From positions 62,001 through 126,000 of the forward strand of contig NZ_PSNX01000009.1 in the NCBI RefSeq assembly GCF_002930615.1: DNA of 64,000 nucleotides. The letters are read 5' to 3'. Shown in pieces: positions 38,918 to 47,256 of this stretch. This DNA is from Caldimonas caldifontis. Lineage in GTDB: Bacteria; Pseudomonadota; Gammaproteobacteria; Burkholderiales; Burkholderiaceae_C. The notes under the pieces are model-generated. The model did no database searches. It saw nothing but the letters and a program-made list of their open reading frames with translations, and was not told where the DNA came from. Each line of letters starts with the position of its first letter. The first letter of the stretch is position 1. The position numbers and the translations under genes are program-made.

Positions 38918-41401
38918 TCACGCCGCCATGTGCAGCAGGCTGCGCGGCAGGGCGTGGGTGAAAAAGCGGTGGGTGATGTCGTCGGACAGCCGGCAGGCGC
39001 TGTCTCGCAGGCCGATCAGCAACGGGCCGAGCGCCGGGTTGTCCGGGTGCAGGTCCGTCGGTGCGAGCCGCGTCAGTTGGTCGGCGCAGCGCACCAGCCC
39101 GTGGTGAGCAAAGGCGCCGTGCTGCGTCTCCAGCCGCTGCACAAAGTCCACCAGCCCGCGCACCTGGAATCCGACCGAGCGTGGGTTGCTGTCGTCGCGC
39201 AAGAGCAAGTCCAGCACAGGCAGCCATTCCGGGGCCACGAGGAAGCGGGAACGGTAGGTGACGCTGGAGTCGCACAGCTCCAGGAGCCAATCCAGGCCGC
39301 TGTCGGGCCCTGCGCTCAGGGCCGCCTCCAGAGCCTGCGTGAGAAAGCACAGACGCTCGATGCGCCGCCCGATCGACAGGAAGCGCCAGTCCGTGCCGCG
39401 TGACATGCCGTCCAGCGCAAAACCCGACAGCGTCATCAACCCGATCACGGCACGGTCCAGCCAGTTCAACGTCGCGGGCAGCGTGGCCTGCTTCTGGAAC
39501 ACCTCGTCGTGAGCCAGCTGCTGCAGGACACGCCAATGATCCAGTGACAGGCGGTCCCGCAGGTGAAATCCCGCGCGAGCCAGTTGGGTCAGCACGGCAC
39601 CCAGCCCCTGGTCCGGGCTGGTGGCGGCGCGCAGCAGCGCCGGCACGGCGTCGGATGTGTCGTCCAGCAGACCCCACGCGCGCGCCAGCGCCCAGGCCGC
39701 GGCTGCCCCCTCCTCCTGTTCGGCTGCCTCGCTGACGCTGCGCGTCAGCGCCACGCGCAGCAGGCGGGCGGTGCAGTCGCTGCGCTCGCCGTAGCGGCCA
39801 AACCAGAACAGGTTCTCCGCCGCGCGCGAGGACAGGTGGCCTCTCGAGCGCGCGAGATCGTCGGGCGTGACCGTCGTGCGCAGCAGGGAAAAGGCGGAGT
39901 TCACGGGCTCCTCGCAGAGCACCCAGGCATCCTTCGATCCGCCACCGCGCTGCATGGAGATGGCCTCCGTATCGCCAGGCCCGCCCACGCGCACGAGCCC
40001 GCCGGGCATCACCGCATGGCCATCCGGGGTGGCCACCGCGAACGCTCGCAAGCCCACGGCACGCGCCGCCAGATGGAGGGGGCGATGACGGTCCAGCACC
40101 GGGGCCTGCGACAGCCTCACCCACTCCTGGGCGACATAGCGGTGCGGCTGCAATTCGATCTGCGCGCGCAAGGCTGCGCGTTCGGCTTCCCCGAGGCTGC
40201 GCCCGTGAACGGGCTGCAGGGTCAGGCTGCGATCGGCCGGTTTGATGACCAGCTCATCCAGGCGGGCCCAGGCATCGTCCAGGGCAGCGGGCTCGCCCAG
40301 CCACCAGGTGGCGACGGACGGGAGCCGCAAAGGCTCACCCAGCAGCCGTTCACACAGTGCCGGAAGGTAGCCCATCAGAGCACCGGATTCGAGCACCCCC
40401 GCACCGAGGCCGTTGGCAAGGAGCACGCTGCCCCGGCGCGCGCATTCGGCAAGACCCGGCACCCCCAGGGCGGAATCTGCGCGAAGCTCCAGCGGGTCGC
40501 AGTAGTCGTCGTCCTGGCGCCGCACGATGGCATGCACGCGGCGCAGCCCGTCCACGGTCTTGAGCCAGACCTTGCCCTGGCGCACCGTCAGGTCGCTCCC
40601 CTCCACCAGCACGAAGCCCAGGTAGCGGGCCAGCAGGGCATGCTCGAAATAGGTTTCGTTGTAGGGCCCCGGGGTGAGCAGCACGATGAGCTGGGGCCCG
40701 TCACCGCGTGGTGCAAGGTGTGCCAGCGATTCCCGCCACGTGGCAAAGAAGGCAGCGTGATGCTGCACCCTCAGCCGCGCAAAGGCCTCGGGAAACATCC
40801 GCGAGACCATGAGCCTGTTCTCCAGCGCATAGCCCATGCCCGACGGCGCCTGGGTCCGGTCGGAGAAGACCCACCATCGTCCATCCGGTGAGCGGGCGAG
40901 GTCGGCCGCATACTGGAAGAGGTGGATGCCGCCGGGCGGGCGGATGTCGCGCGCCGGGTGAAGGTAGCCACGGTGGCCGTACACCAGGGCCGGTGGGACC
41001 AGCCCTTCGCGCAGCAGCTGCTGCGGGCCGTACAGGTCCTTCAGAATGAGGTTGAACAGCCGCGCACGCTGGGCCACACCAGCTTCGATCATCTCCCAGT
41101 CGGCCTCGTCGAGGAGCAAGGGGATGGGGTCGACCACCCAGGGTCGGTCGGCGCCCTGAGGGTCGGCATACACGTTGTAGGTGATGCCATGTTCCCGGAT
41201 CTCGCGTTCGACCATCGCCATGCGCTCGGCCAGCTGGGCAGGCGCACTCGCGCGCAGATCGTCGAGGAAGGGGCGCCAGTGCGAGCGGACCGTGCCGTCG
41301 GCCTCGCGCAGCTCGTCAAAGCGGTCGCTCAGACTGCGGTAGCCGTCGAGAAGATCGTCAGACATGGGTGCAGTCTGCCATTGCCCCGCCTGGGGCCGCA
41401 T
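38918..41401 (-). CDS. Circularly permuted ATP-grasp fused to alpha-E domain
   Basis: Large cytoplasmic protein, 827 residues from the start used. Residues ~1-510 form a circularly permuted ATP-grasp ligase domain (YNVYADPQGADRPW, RTQAPSGMGYALENR, YNETYFEHALLARYLG, MQRGGGSKDAWVL). From ~520 to the end is an alpha-E helical domain (LSSRAAENLFWFGRYGERSD). At the site where the sister protein at 45752-47188 has LEDNLRVPSG, this one has FSDRTQAPSG, a change in the probable metal/ATP pocket. The ATG at 41401 overlaps the upstream stop (TGATG) and has GGAG before it; an internal ATG at 41365 (MSDDLLDGYR) is the alternative. Confidence 0.9.
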   Translation of the reverse strand: MRPQAGQWQTAPMSDDLLDGYRSLSDRFDELREADGTVRSHWRPFLDDLRASAPAQLAERMAMVEREIREHGITYNVYADPQGADRPWVVDPIPLLLDEADWEMIEAGVAQRARLFNLILKDLYGPQQLLREGLVPPALVYGHRGYLHPARDIRPPGGIHLFQYAADLARSPDGRWWVFSDRTQAPSGMGYALENRLMVSRMFPEAFARLRVQHHAAFFATWRESLAHLAPRGDGPQLIVLLTPGPYNETYFEHALLARYLGFVLVEGSDLTVRQGKVWLKTVDGLRRVHAIVRRQDDDYCDPLELRADSALGVPGLAECARRGSVLLANGLGAGVLESGALMGYLPALCERLLGEPLRLPSVATWWLGEPAALDDAWARLDELVIKPADRSLTLQPVHGRSLGEAERAALRAQIELQPHRYVAQEWVRLSQAPVLDRHRPLHLAARAVGLRAFAVATPDGHAVMPGGLVRVGGPGDTEAISMQRGGGSKDAWVLCEEPVNSAFSLLRTTVTPDDLARSRGHLSSRAAENLFWFGRYGERSDCTARLLRVALTRSVSEAAEQEEGAAAAWALARAWGLLDDTSDAVPALLRAATSPDQGLGAVLTQLARAGFHLRDRLSLDHWRVLQQLAHDEVFQKQATLPATLNWLDRAVIGLMTLSGFALDGMSRGTDWRFLSIGRRIERLCFLTQALEAALSAGPDSGLDWLLELCDSSVTYRSRFLVAPEWLPVLDLLLRDDSNPRSVGFQVRGLVDFVQRLETQHGAFAHHGLVRCADQLTRLAPTDLHPDNPALGPLLIGLRDSACRLSDDITHRFFTHALPRSLLHMAA

Positions 41402-44400
41402 CAGGCTCCACCCGGGCGCCGCAGGTCCAGCGTGAAAGGAAAGTCGGGGTTGCGAGGCTCGCGCTTCACGCGCACCGGGCCCGGGCTGTGGCCCATGCGG
41501 AAGAAGCGCGCGAGCCGCCGGGCCTCGGCCTCGTAGGCATTGACGGGAAAGGTGGCATAGCTGCGTCCCCCTGGGTGGGTCACGTGGTACTGGCACCCAC
41601 CCATCGAGCGCTGCATCCAGGTATCGACCAGATCGAAGACCAGCGGGGCATGCACACCGATCGTGGGATGCAGAGCCGACGGGGGTTGCCAGGCACGGTA
41701 GCGCACGCCGGCGACGAATTCGCCCACCCGGCCGGTGGGCTGCAAAGGCACCACCCGCCCGTTGCATGTGAGCACATGGCGGTCATCCACCAGGCCGGTG
41801 ACATGCAGCTGCAAACGCTCGACCGACGAATCGACGTATCGGACCGTTCCGCCAACGGCCCCCTCCTCGCCCATCACGTGCCAGGGCTCGAGTGCCAGGC
41901 GCAGCTCCACAGCCACGCCTCGCGCAGCGAAGTCGCCCAGGTGCGGGAACCGGAACTCGAAGTGGGGGGCAAACCAGTCCAGCTCCAGCGGAAAGCCGAA
42001 GTCGCGCAACTCCTCGATGACGTCGCGCAGATCCTCCCACACGAAATGCGGCAGCATGAAGCGGTCGTGCAACTCGGTGCCCCAGCGCTTGAGCCGCTCG
42101 GGCCGGTAGGGGTGCTGCCAGAAGCGGGCGATCAGCGCGCGCATCAGCAGCTGCTGTGTCAGGCTCATGCGCGCATGCGGCGGCATTTCGAAGGCACGCA
42201 TCTCCAGCAGGCCCAGACGGCCGGCCGGTCCGTCCGGCGAATACATCTTGTCGATGCAGAACTCCGCCCGGTGGGTGTTGCCAGTGACGTCGATGAGCAG
42301 GTTGCGCATGAGCCGGTCGATGAGCCACGGCGGGCAATGGTTGCTCTGCGCCTGGCGCTGCAGTTCGGCCAGCGCGATCTCGATCTCGTAGACCGAATCG
42401 TTGCGAGCCTCGTCCACCCGCGGTGCCTGGCTGGTCGGCCCGATGAACAGGCCCGAGAACAGGTAGGACAGCGAAGGGTGGTTGTGCCAGTAGGCCACCA
42501 TGCTGGCGAGCAAATCCGGCCGGCGCAGGAAGGGCGAATCGGCCGGCGTGGCGCCCCCCAGCACGAAGTGGTTGCCGCCACCGGTGCCAGTATGGCGGCC
42601 ATCGACCATGAACTTCTCGGTCGACAGGCGGGCCTGGAACGCCGCGTCGTACAGGAAGCTGGTCTGGTCGACCAGCTCGCCCCAACTCGACGCCGGGTGA
42701 ATGTTGACTTCGATCACCCCGGGGTCGGGCGTCACGCGCAGGGTCTGCAGGCGCGGGTCGCGCGGCGGCTCGTAGCCTTCGAGCACCACCGGCAGGCGCA
42801 TCTCGGCCGCCGTGGCCTCGATGGCTGCCACCAACTCGAGGTAGTCCTCCAGGTGGCTGAGCGGCGGCATGAAGAGGTAGAGCCTCCCCTCGCGCGGCTG
42901 GGCGCACAGGGCCGTGCGGGTGATCGACACGGCCGACTCGAAGGCCCGAGGGCGCTGGTCGGCCGCGAGGGCATCGCCTTCCCTCCCCTGACCTTCGCAA
43001 GCCGCCTCCGCCCGCGCGGCGGCCGCTTTCAACCGCTGGGCCTGGGCCACCCCGGCCATGCCAGGCAACTGCGCCTGAATGCGCTGATAGGCAGGCAGCG
43101 GTGCCAACTCCTCGGTCAGGTCGCGGTCGTACTGATAGGGATAGTCTGATTTGGCCACCCAGGGTTGTGAATCGAGCGGCAAGCGATAACCCATGGGGGA
43201 GTCGCCCGGCACGAGGTAGCAGCGTTCGGCCCGCAGGAACCACGGACCGCTGCCCCAGCGCTGTCGGCCGCGCGGCAAGCGCTGCAGCGGCAGCACATGC
43301 CCCACCACCGCCGACAGGCCCTGCTCGAAGACGCGGCGCAAGCGGTCGCGTTCGAGCGGATCGTCCAGGCGGGCATCGAAGGGATCGACGTTGACGGGCA
43401 GCCGCCGCTCGCGCCAGAGGTAGTACCAAGTGTCTTCGTAAGCCGCAAAGATGTTGCCGCTGCCCACCGCCAGGCGTTCGGCCACCCCTTCGAGAAAGCG
43501 CCGGGCATGGGCCTCGTGCACGCCGTGGTCAGCTTTCTCGTCAGCCAGGAGCGAAGGGTCGGACCAGATGGGCTCTCCGTCCTTGCGCCAGAAAAGGTTG
43601 AGCGACCAGCGCGGCAGCTGCTCGCCCGGATACCACTTGCCCTGCCCGTAGTGCAAGAGTCCACCGTCGCCGTAACGCGCCTTCAGGCGTGCAAGCAAGT
43701 CAGCGGCCAGTCGTCGCTTGGTGGGGCCCAGGGCATCGGTGTTCCATTCCGCGCCATCGCGGTCGTCCACCGAGACGAAGGTCGGCTCGCCACCCTGGGT
43801 GAGGCGCACGTCGCCGCGCCGCAGCGTCTCGTCGACCTCGTGGCCCAAGGCCTCGATGCGCGCCCATTGCTCGTCGGTGTAGGGCTTGGTCACGCGCGGG
43901 GCTTCCCACACCCGCTCGACCTTCATGTGGTGTGCGAACTCGACCTCTGCCTTGTCCATCAGCCCGGTCACCGGCGCCGCCGATGAGGGCTCTGGCGAGC
44001 AGGCCAGCGGGATGTGGCCTTCGCCGGCCAGCAGGCCCGAGGTCGGATCGAGCCCGATCCAGCCAGCCCCGGGCAGAAAGACCTCGCACCAGGCGTGGAG
44101 GTCGGTGAAATCGGCCTCGGGGCCCGATGGGCCATCGAGCGACTTCACGTCGGGCACCAGCTGGATGAGGTAGCCCGACACGAAGCGCGCTGCCAGGCCC
44201 AGGTGGCGCAGCAGCTGCACCAGCAGCCAGGCCGAGTCGCGGCAGGAGCCGGAGCCCAAGGTCAGCGTCTCCTCGGGCGTCTGCACGCCGGGCTCAAGGC
44301 GAATGAGGTAGCTCACGTCGCGTTGTACGCGCTGATTCAGTTCCACCAGGAAGTCGATCGTGGCCTTCGGCTCGGGCGGGATGGCGGCCAGGTAACGCTC

Positions 44401-44781
44401 GAAGGCGGGTGTGGCGGGCAGCTCGACGAGGTAGGGCGCCAGCTCGCGCTGCTGGGCGTCGTCATACGCGAATGGAAACTTCTCGGCGTGCGGCTCCAGA
44501 AAGAAGTCGAAAGGGTTGAGCACCGCCATCTCGGCGACCAGGTCCACTTCGATGCGGAACTCGGTCGTCTTCTCTGGAAAGACCAGGCGTGCCAGGTAGT
44601 TCGACTGTGGGTCCTGTTGCCAGTTGATGAAATGCTGGGCCGGCGTGACCTGCATCGAATAGCTCAGGATGCGCGTGCGTGCGTGTGGCGCCGGCCGCAA
44701 GCGCACGACCTGGGGCCCCAGTTGCACCGGCCGGTCGTAGCGATAGTGGGTGACGTGGTTCAGTGCAACGTGGATGGACAT
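41401..44781 (-). CDS. Transglutaminase-DUF2126 protein
   Basis: Very large cytoplasmic protein, 1126 residues. Residues ~1-280 are a transglutaminase unit with catalytic triad C180 (GSGSCRDSAWLLVQ), H229 (TDLHAWCEVF) and D245 (WIGLDPTSGLLAGE). The remaining ~800 residues are the DUF2126 region, with stretches such as VRLTQGGEPTFVSVDDRDG, GQGKWYPGEQLPRWSLNLFW, GTGGGNHFVLGG and GAGGC-free C-terminal segments ending TLDLRRPGGA. No signal or membrane segment. The start at 44781 gives MSIHVALNHVTHYRYD; a TTG four codons upstream is less likely. It follows the alpha-E gene by eight bases. Confidence 0.92.
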   Translation of the reverse strand: MSIHVALNHVTHYRYDRPVQLGPQVVRLRPAPHARTRILSYSMQVTPAQHFINWQQDPQSNYLARLVFPEKTTEFRIEVDLVAEMAVLNPFDFFLEPHAEKFPFAYDDAQQRELAPYLVELPATPAFERYLAAIPPEPKATIDFLVELNQRVQRDVSYLIRLEPGVQTPEETLTLGSGSCRDSAWLLVQLLRHLGLAARFVSGYLIQLVPDVKSLDGPSGPEADFTDLHAWCEVFLPGAGWIGLDPTSGLLAGEGHIPLACSPEPSSAAPVTGLMDKAEVEFAHHMKVERVWEAPRVTKPYTDEQWARIEALGHEVDETLRRGDVRLTQGGEPTFVSVDDRDGAEWNTDALGPTKRRLAADLLARLKARYGDGGLLHYGQGKWYPGEQLPRWSLNLFWRKDGEPIWSDPSLLADEKADHGVHEAHARRFLEGVAERLAVGSGNIFAAYEDTWYYLWRERRLPVNVDPFDARLDDPLERDRLRRVFEQGLSAVVGHVLPLQRLPRGRQRWGSGPWFLRAERCYLVPGDSPMGYRLPLDSQPWVAKSDYPYQYDRDLTEELAPLPAYQRIQAQLPGMAGVAQAQRLKAAAARAEAACEGQGREGDALAADQRPRAFESAVSITRTALCAQPREGRLYLFMPPLSHLEDYLELVAAIEATAAEMRLPVVLEGYEPPRDPRLQTLRVTPDPGVIEVNIHPASSWGELVDQTSFLYDAAFQARLSTEKFMVDGRHTGTGGGNHFVLGGATPADSPFLRRPDLLASMVAYWHNHPSLSYLFSGLFIGPTSQAPRVDEARNDSVYEIEIALAELQRQAQSNHCPPWLIDRLMRNLLIDVTGNTHRAEFCIDKMYSPDGPAGRLGLLEMRAFEMPPHARMSLTQQLLMRALIARFWQHPYRPERLKRWGTELHDRFMLPHFVWEDLRDVIEELRDFGFPLELDWFAPHFEFRFPHLGDFAARGVAVELRLALEPWHVMGEEGAVGGTVRYVDSSVERLQLHVTGLVDDRHVLTCNGRVVPLQPTGRVGEFVAGVRYRAWQPPSALHPTIGVHAPLVFDLVDTWMQRSMGGCQYHVTHPGGRSYATFPVNAYEAEARRLARFFRMGHSPGPVRVKREPRNPDFPFTLDLRRPGGA

Positions 44782-44789
44782 GGTCCGAC

Positions 44790-45749
44790 TCAATGCGTCA
44801 CGGGAACGAGGAAGTCGCGGCTGATGCCCCGGCCCAGGTCACCGATGCGGTCAAGGAACTGCGTGAGGTAGGCGTGCAGTCCGGTGGACAGGATCTCATC
44901 GATGCGGGCGTACTGAAGGTCGGCCTGAAGACGGCCCGCGCGACGCTGCGTCTCAGCCGATTGCTCATTGGCCACGTGAGACAGGTTGGACACCACCTCA
45001 CCCACGCAGGCTGCCAGTGAACGCGGCATGTCCGGGCGCAGAATCAGCAGTTCGGCCACCTTCTCCGGCCGGATCACGTTGCGATAGACCTTGCGGTACA
45101 CCTCGAAGCCCGAGACCGATCGCAGGATGGCCGACCAGTGATAGAAGTCGTACTCCTGCTCCTTCGCGGCCTGGCTGCCGAAGAAGTCGCCGCCCATGCC
45201 CTGGAACTTCACGTCGAGCAAGCGGGCCGTGTTGTCGGCGCGTTCGAGGAAGGTCCCCAGGCGCAGGAAGTGGAAGGCCTCGTCCTGCAGCATGGTGCCC
45301 AGCGTCACCCCGCGCGAGAGGTGTGACCGGAACTTGACCCACTCGAAGAACTCGCCCGGGTCGCGCTGGAAGCTGCCATCGCCGATGAGCCGCTTGAACT
45401 CCAGCCAGGTCTGGTTCTGCGTTTCCCACACCTCGGTGGTGAGCGCCCCCCGCACCGCGCGTGCGTTCTCACGCGCGGCGCGCAGGCAGGAGTAGATGCT
45501 CGACGGGTTGCGCTCATCACGCACCATGTAGTCCATCACCTTGCGCGAAGCGATCGCGCCGTAGCGATCAGCATAGTCGCCGGCCAGCTCCGAGATGCTG
45601 AGCAGGCCGCGCCAGAGCTGCTCGGCCGAGGCCGCCGCACGCGGCATCAGCAGGGTCTGGTAGTTCACGTCGAGCATGCGCGCGGTGTTCTCGGCCCGCT
45701 CCATGTAGCGGGCCATCCAGAAGAGGTGGTCTGCCGTTCTCGAAAGCAT
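44790..45749 (-). CDS. Alpha-E domain protein
   Basis: All-helical cytoplasmic protein of 319 residues, the stand-alone form of the alpha-E domain. It begins with the hallmark MLSRTADHLFWMARYMERAENTA, and an internal copy of the motif appears as RLGTFLERADNTARLLDV. It is the partner of the ATP-grasp protein encoded immediately upstream (two bases between stop and start) and corresponds to the C-terminal part of the fused protein at 38918-41401. Biochemical role unknown; earlier sequence analyses placed it with peptide-ligase operons. Confidence 0.92.
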   Translation of the reverse strand: MLSRTADHLFWMARYMERAENTARMLDVNYQTLLMPRAAASAEQLWRGLLSISELAGDYADRYGAIASRKVMDYMVRDERNPSSIYSCLRAARENARAVRGALTTEVWETQNQTWLEFKRLIGDGSFQRDPGEFFEWVKFRSHLSRGVTLGTMLQDEAFHFLRLGTFLERADNTARLLDVKFQGMGGDFFGSQAAKEQEYDFYHWSAILRSVSGFEVYRKVYRNVIRPEKVAELLILRPDMPRSLAACVGEVVSNLSHVANEQSAETQRRAGRLQADLQYARIDEILSTGLHAYLTQFLDRIGDLGRGISRDFLVPVTH

Positions 45750-45751
45750 GA

Positions 45752-47188
45752 TCAGGCCTCCAGTACCCAGGTGTCCTTGGTGCCCCCGCCCTGCGAGGAG
45801 TTGACCACCAGCGAGCCTTCCTTCAGCGCCACCCTGGTGAGCCCGCCCGGCACCATCTGCACGGTCTTGCCGCTCAGCACGAAGGGTCGCAGGTCGATGT
45901 GGCGCGGGGCGATGCCGCTGTCCACGAAGGTCGGGCAGGTGGACAGGCTGAGCGTGGGCTGAGCGATGTAGCCGGCCGGATGGGCCAGAAGTTGCGCGCG
46001 GAAGGCCTCGATCTCGGCCTTCGTCGCGGCCGGTCCCACCAGCATGCCGTAGCCGCCGGCGCCATGCACCTCCTTCACCACCAGGTCGGTGAGGTGGTCG
46101 AGCACGTACTTCAGGTCGCTGGCCTCGCGGCACTGGTAGGTGGGTACGTTGTTCAGCAGCGGCTTCTCGCCCAGATAGAACTCCACCATCTTCGGCACAT
46201 AGGGGTAGATCGACTTGTCATCGGCAATGCCGGTGCCGATGGCGTTGGCCAGCGTGACGTTGCCGGCACGGTACACGCCCAGCAGACCGGCACAGCCCAG
46301 CGCCGAGTCGGATCGGAAGGCCAGCGGGTCGAGGAAGTCGTCGTCCACACGCCGGTAGATCACGTCCACCCGCCTGGGGCCACGGGTGGTGCGCATGTAG
46401 ATGAAGTTTTCCTTGACGAAGAGGTCCTGTCCCTCCACGAGTTCCACACCCATCTGCTGCGCCAGGAAGGCGTGCTCGAAATAGGCGGAGTTGTACATCC
46501 CCGGCGTCAGCACGACCACCGTGGGTTCGTTCACGCCGGCCGGCGCCACGGCCCGCAGGGAGTCGAGCAGCAGGTCGGGATAATGGGCCACCGGTGCCAC
46601 CGCGTGCTCGCTGAAAAGATCGGGGAACAGCCGCATCATCATCTTGCGGTTCTCCAGCATGTAGCTCACGCCACTGGGCACGCGCAGGTTGTCCTCGAGC
46701 ACGTAGTAGCTGCCACTGCCGTCCGGGTTGGCCGCCCGCACGATGTCCACCCCGGCAATGTGCGCATACACGCCCGAGGGCACGTCCACGCCCAGCATCT
46801 CGGGGCGGAACTGGGCGTTCTGGAAGATCTGTTCGGCCGGCACGATGCCCGCCTTGATGATTTCCTGGTCGTGATAGACATCGTGGATGAAGCGGTTGAG
46901 CGCCGTGACGCGCTGGGCGAGGCCCTTCTCCATCTCGCGCCATTCCTGAGCCGGGATGATGCGCGGGATCAGGTCGAAGGGGATGAGGCGCTCGGTGCCG
47001 GCACCATCCTCGTCTTTGGCCCCATAGACGGCGAAAGTGATGCCCACGCGGCGGAAGATCATTTCCGCCTCCTCGCGCCGCGACCGCATCAGGTCGCGCG
47101 GCTGGCGGGCCAACCAGCGATCGTAGGTTTTGTAGTGGTCACGCACCGTGGTGCTCGTGGCCTGCATCTCGTCGAAGCTGGGTCTCAT
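45752..47188 (-). CDS. Circularly permuted ATP-grasp protein (stand-alone)
   Basis: Predicted ATP-dependent carboxylate-amine/thiol ligase, 478 residues, first gene of the five-gene set. Visible family stretches are TFAVYGAKDEDG, AHIAGVDIVRAANPDGSG, YYVLEDNLRVPSGVSYMLEN, YNSAYFEHAFLAQQMGVELV and NSSQGGGTKDTWVLEA at the very end. The LEDNLR pocket is intact here, unlike in the fused sister. The start at 47188 (MRPSFDEMQ) has GGAG 11 bases upstream; the frame is open 21 codons further but with a less likely N-terminus. No transport signal. Its amino and carboxyl substrates are unknown. Confidence 0.92.
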   Translation of the reverse strand: MRPSFDEMQATSTTVRDHYKTYDRWLARQPRDLMRSRREEAEMIFRRVGITFAVYGAKDEDGAGTERLIPFDLIPRIIPAQEWREMEKGLAQRVTALNRFIHDVYHDQEIIKAGIVPAEQIFQNAQFRPEMLGVDVPSGVYAHIAGVDIVRAANPDGSGSYYVLEDNLRVPSGVSYMLENRKMMMRLFPDLFSEHAVAPVAHYPDLLLDSLRAVAPAGVNEPTVVVLTPGMYNSAYFEHAFLAQQMGVELVEGQDLFVKENFIYMRTTRGPRRVDVIYRRVDDDFLDPLAFRSDSALGCAGLLGVYRAGNVTLANAIGTGIADDKSIYPYVPKMVEFYLGEKPLLNNVPTYQCREASDLKYVLDHLTDLVVKEVHGAGGYGMLVGPAATKAEIEAFRAQLLAHPAGYIAQPTLSLSTCPTFVDSGIAPRHIDLRPFVLSGKTVQMVPGGLTRVALKEGSLVVNSSQGGGTKDTWVLEA

Positions 47189-47256
47189 GGGCTGCTCATC
47201 TCCAAGGGCGGTCAAGCAAGAAGCGGGCCCGACTCCTGATAACACGGCCAATCCGG

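Noticed and set aside
39563-40891. 442-codon plus-strand frame inside the fused ATP-grasp gene
   Set aside because: It lies wholly antisense to a well-supported gene, and its composition is that of a reverse-strand shadow.
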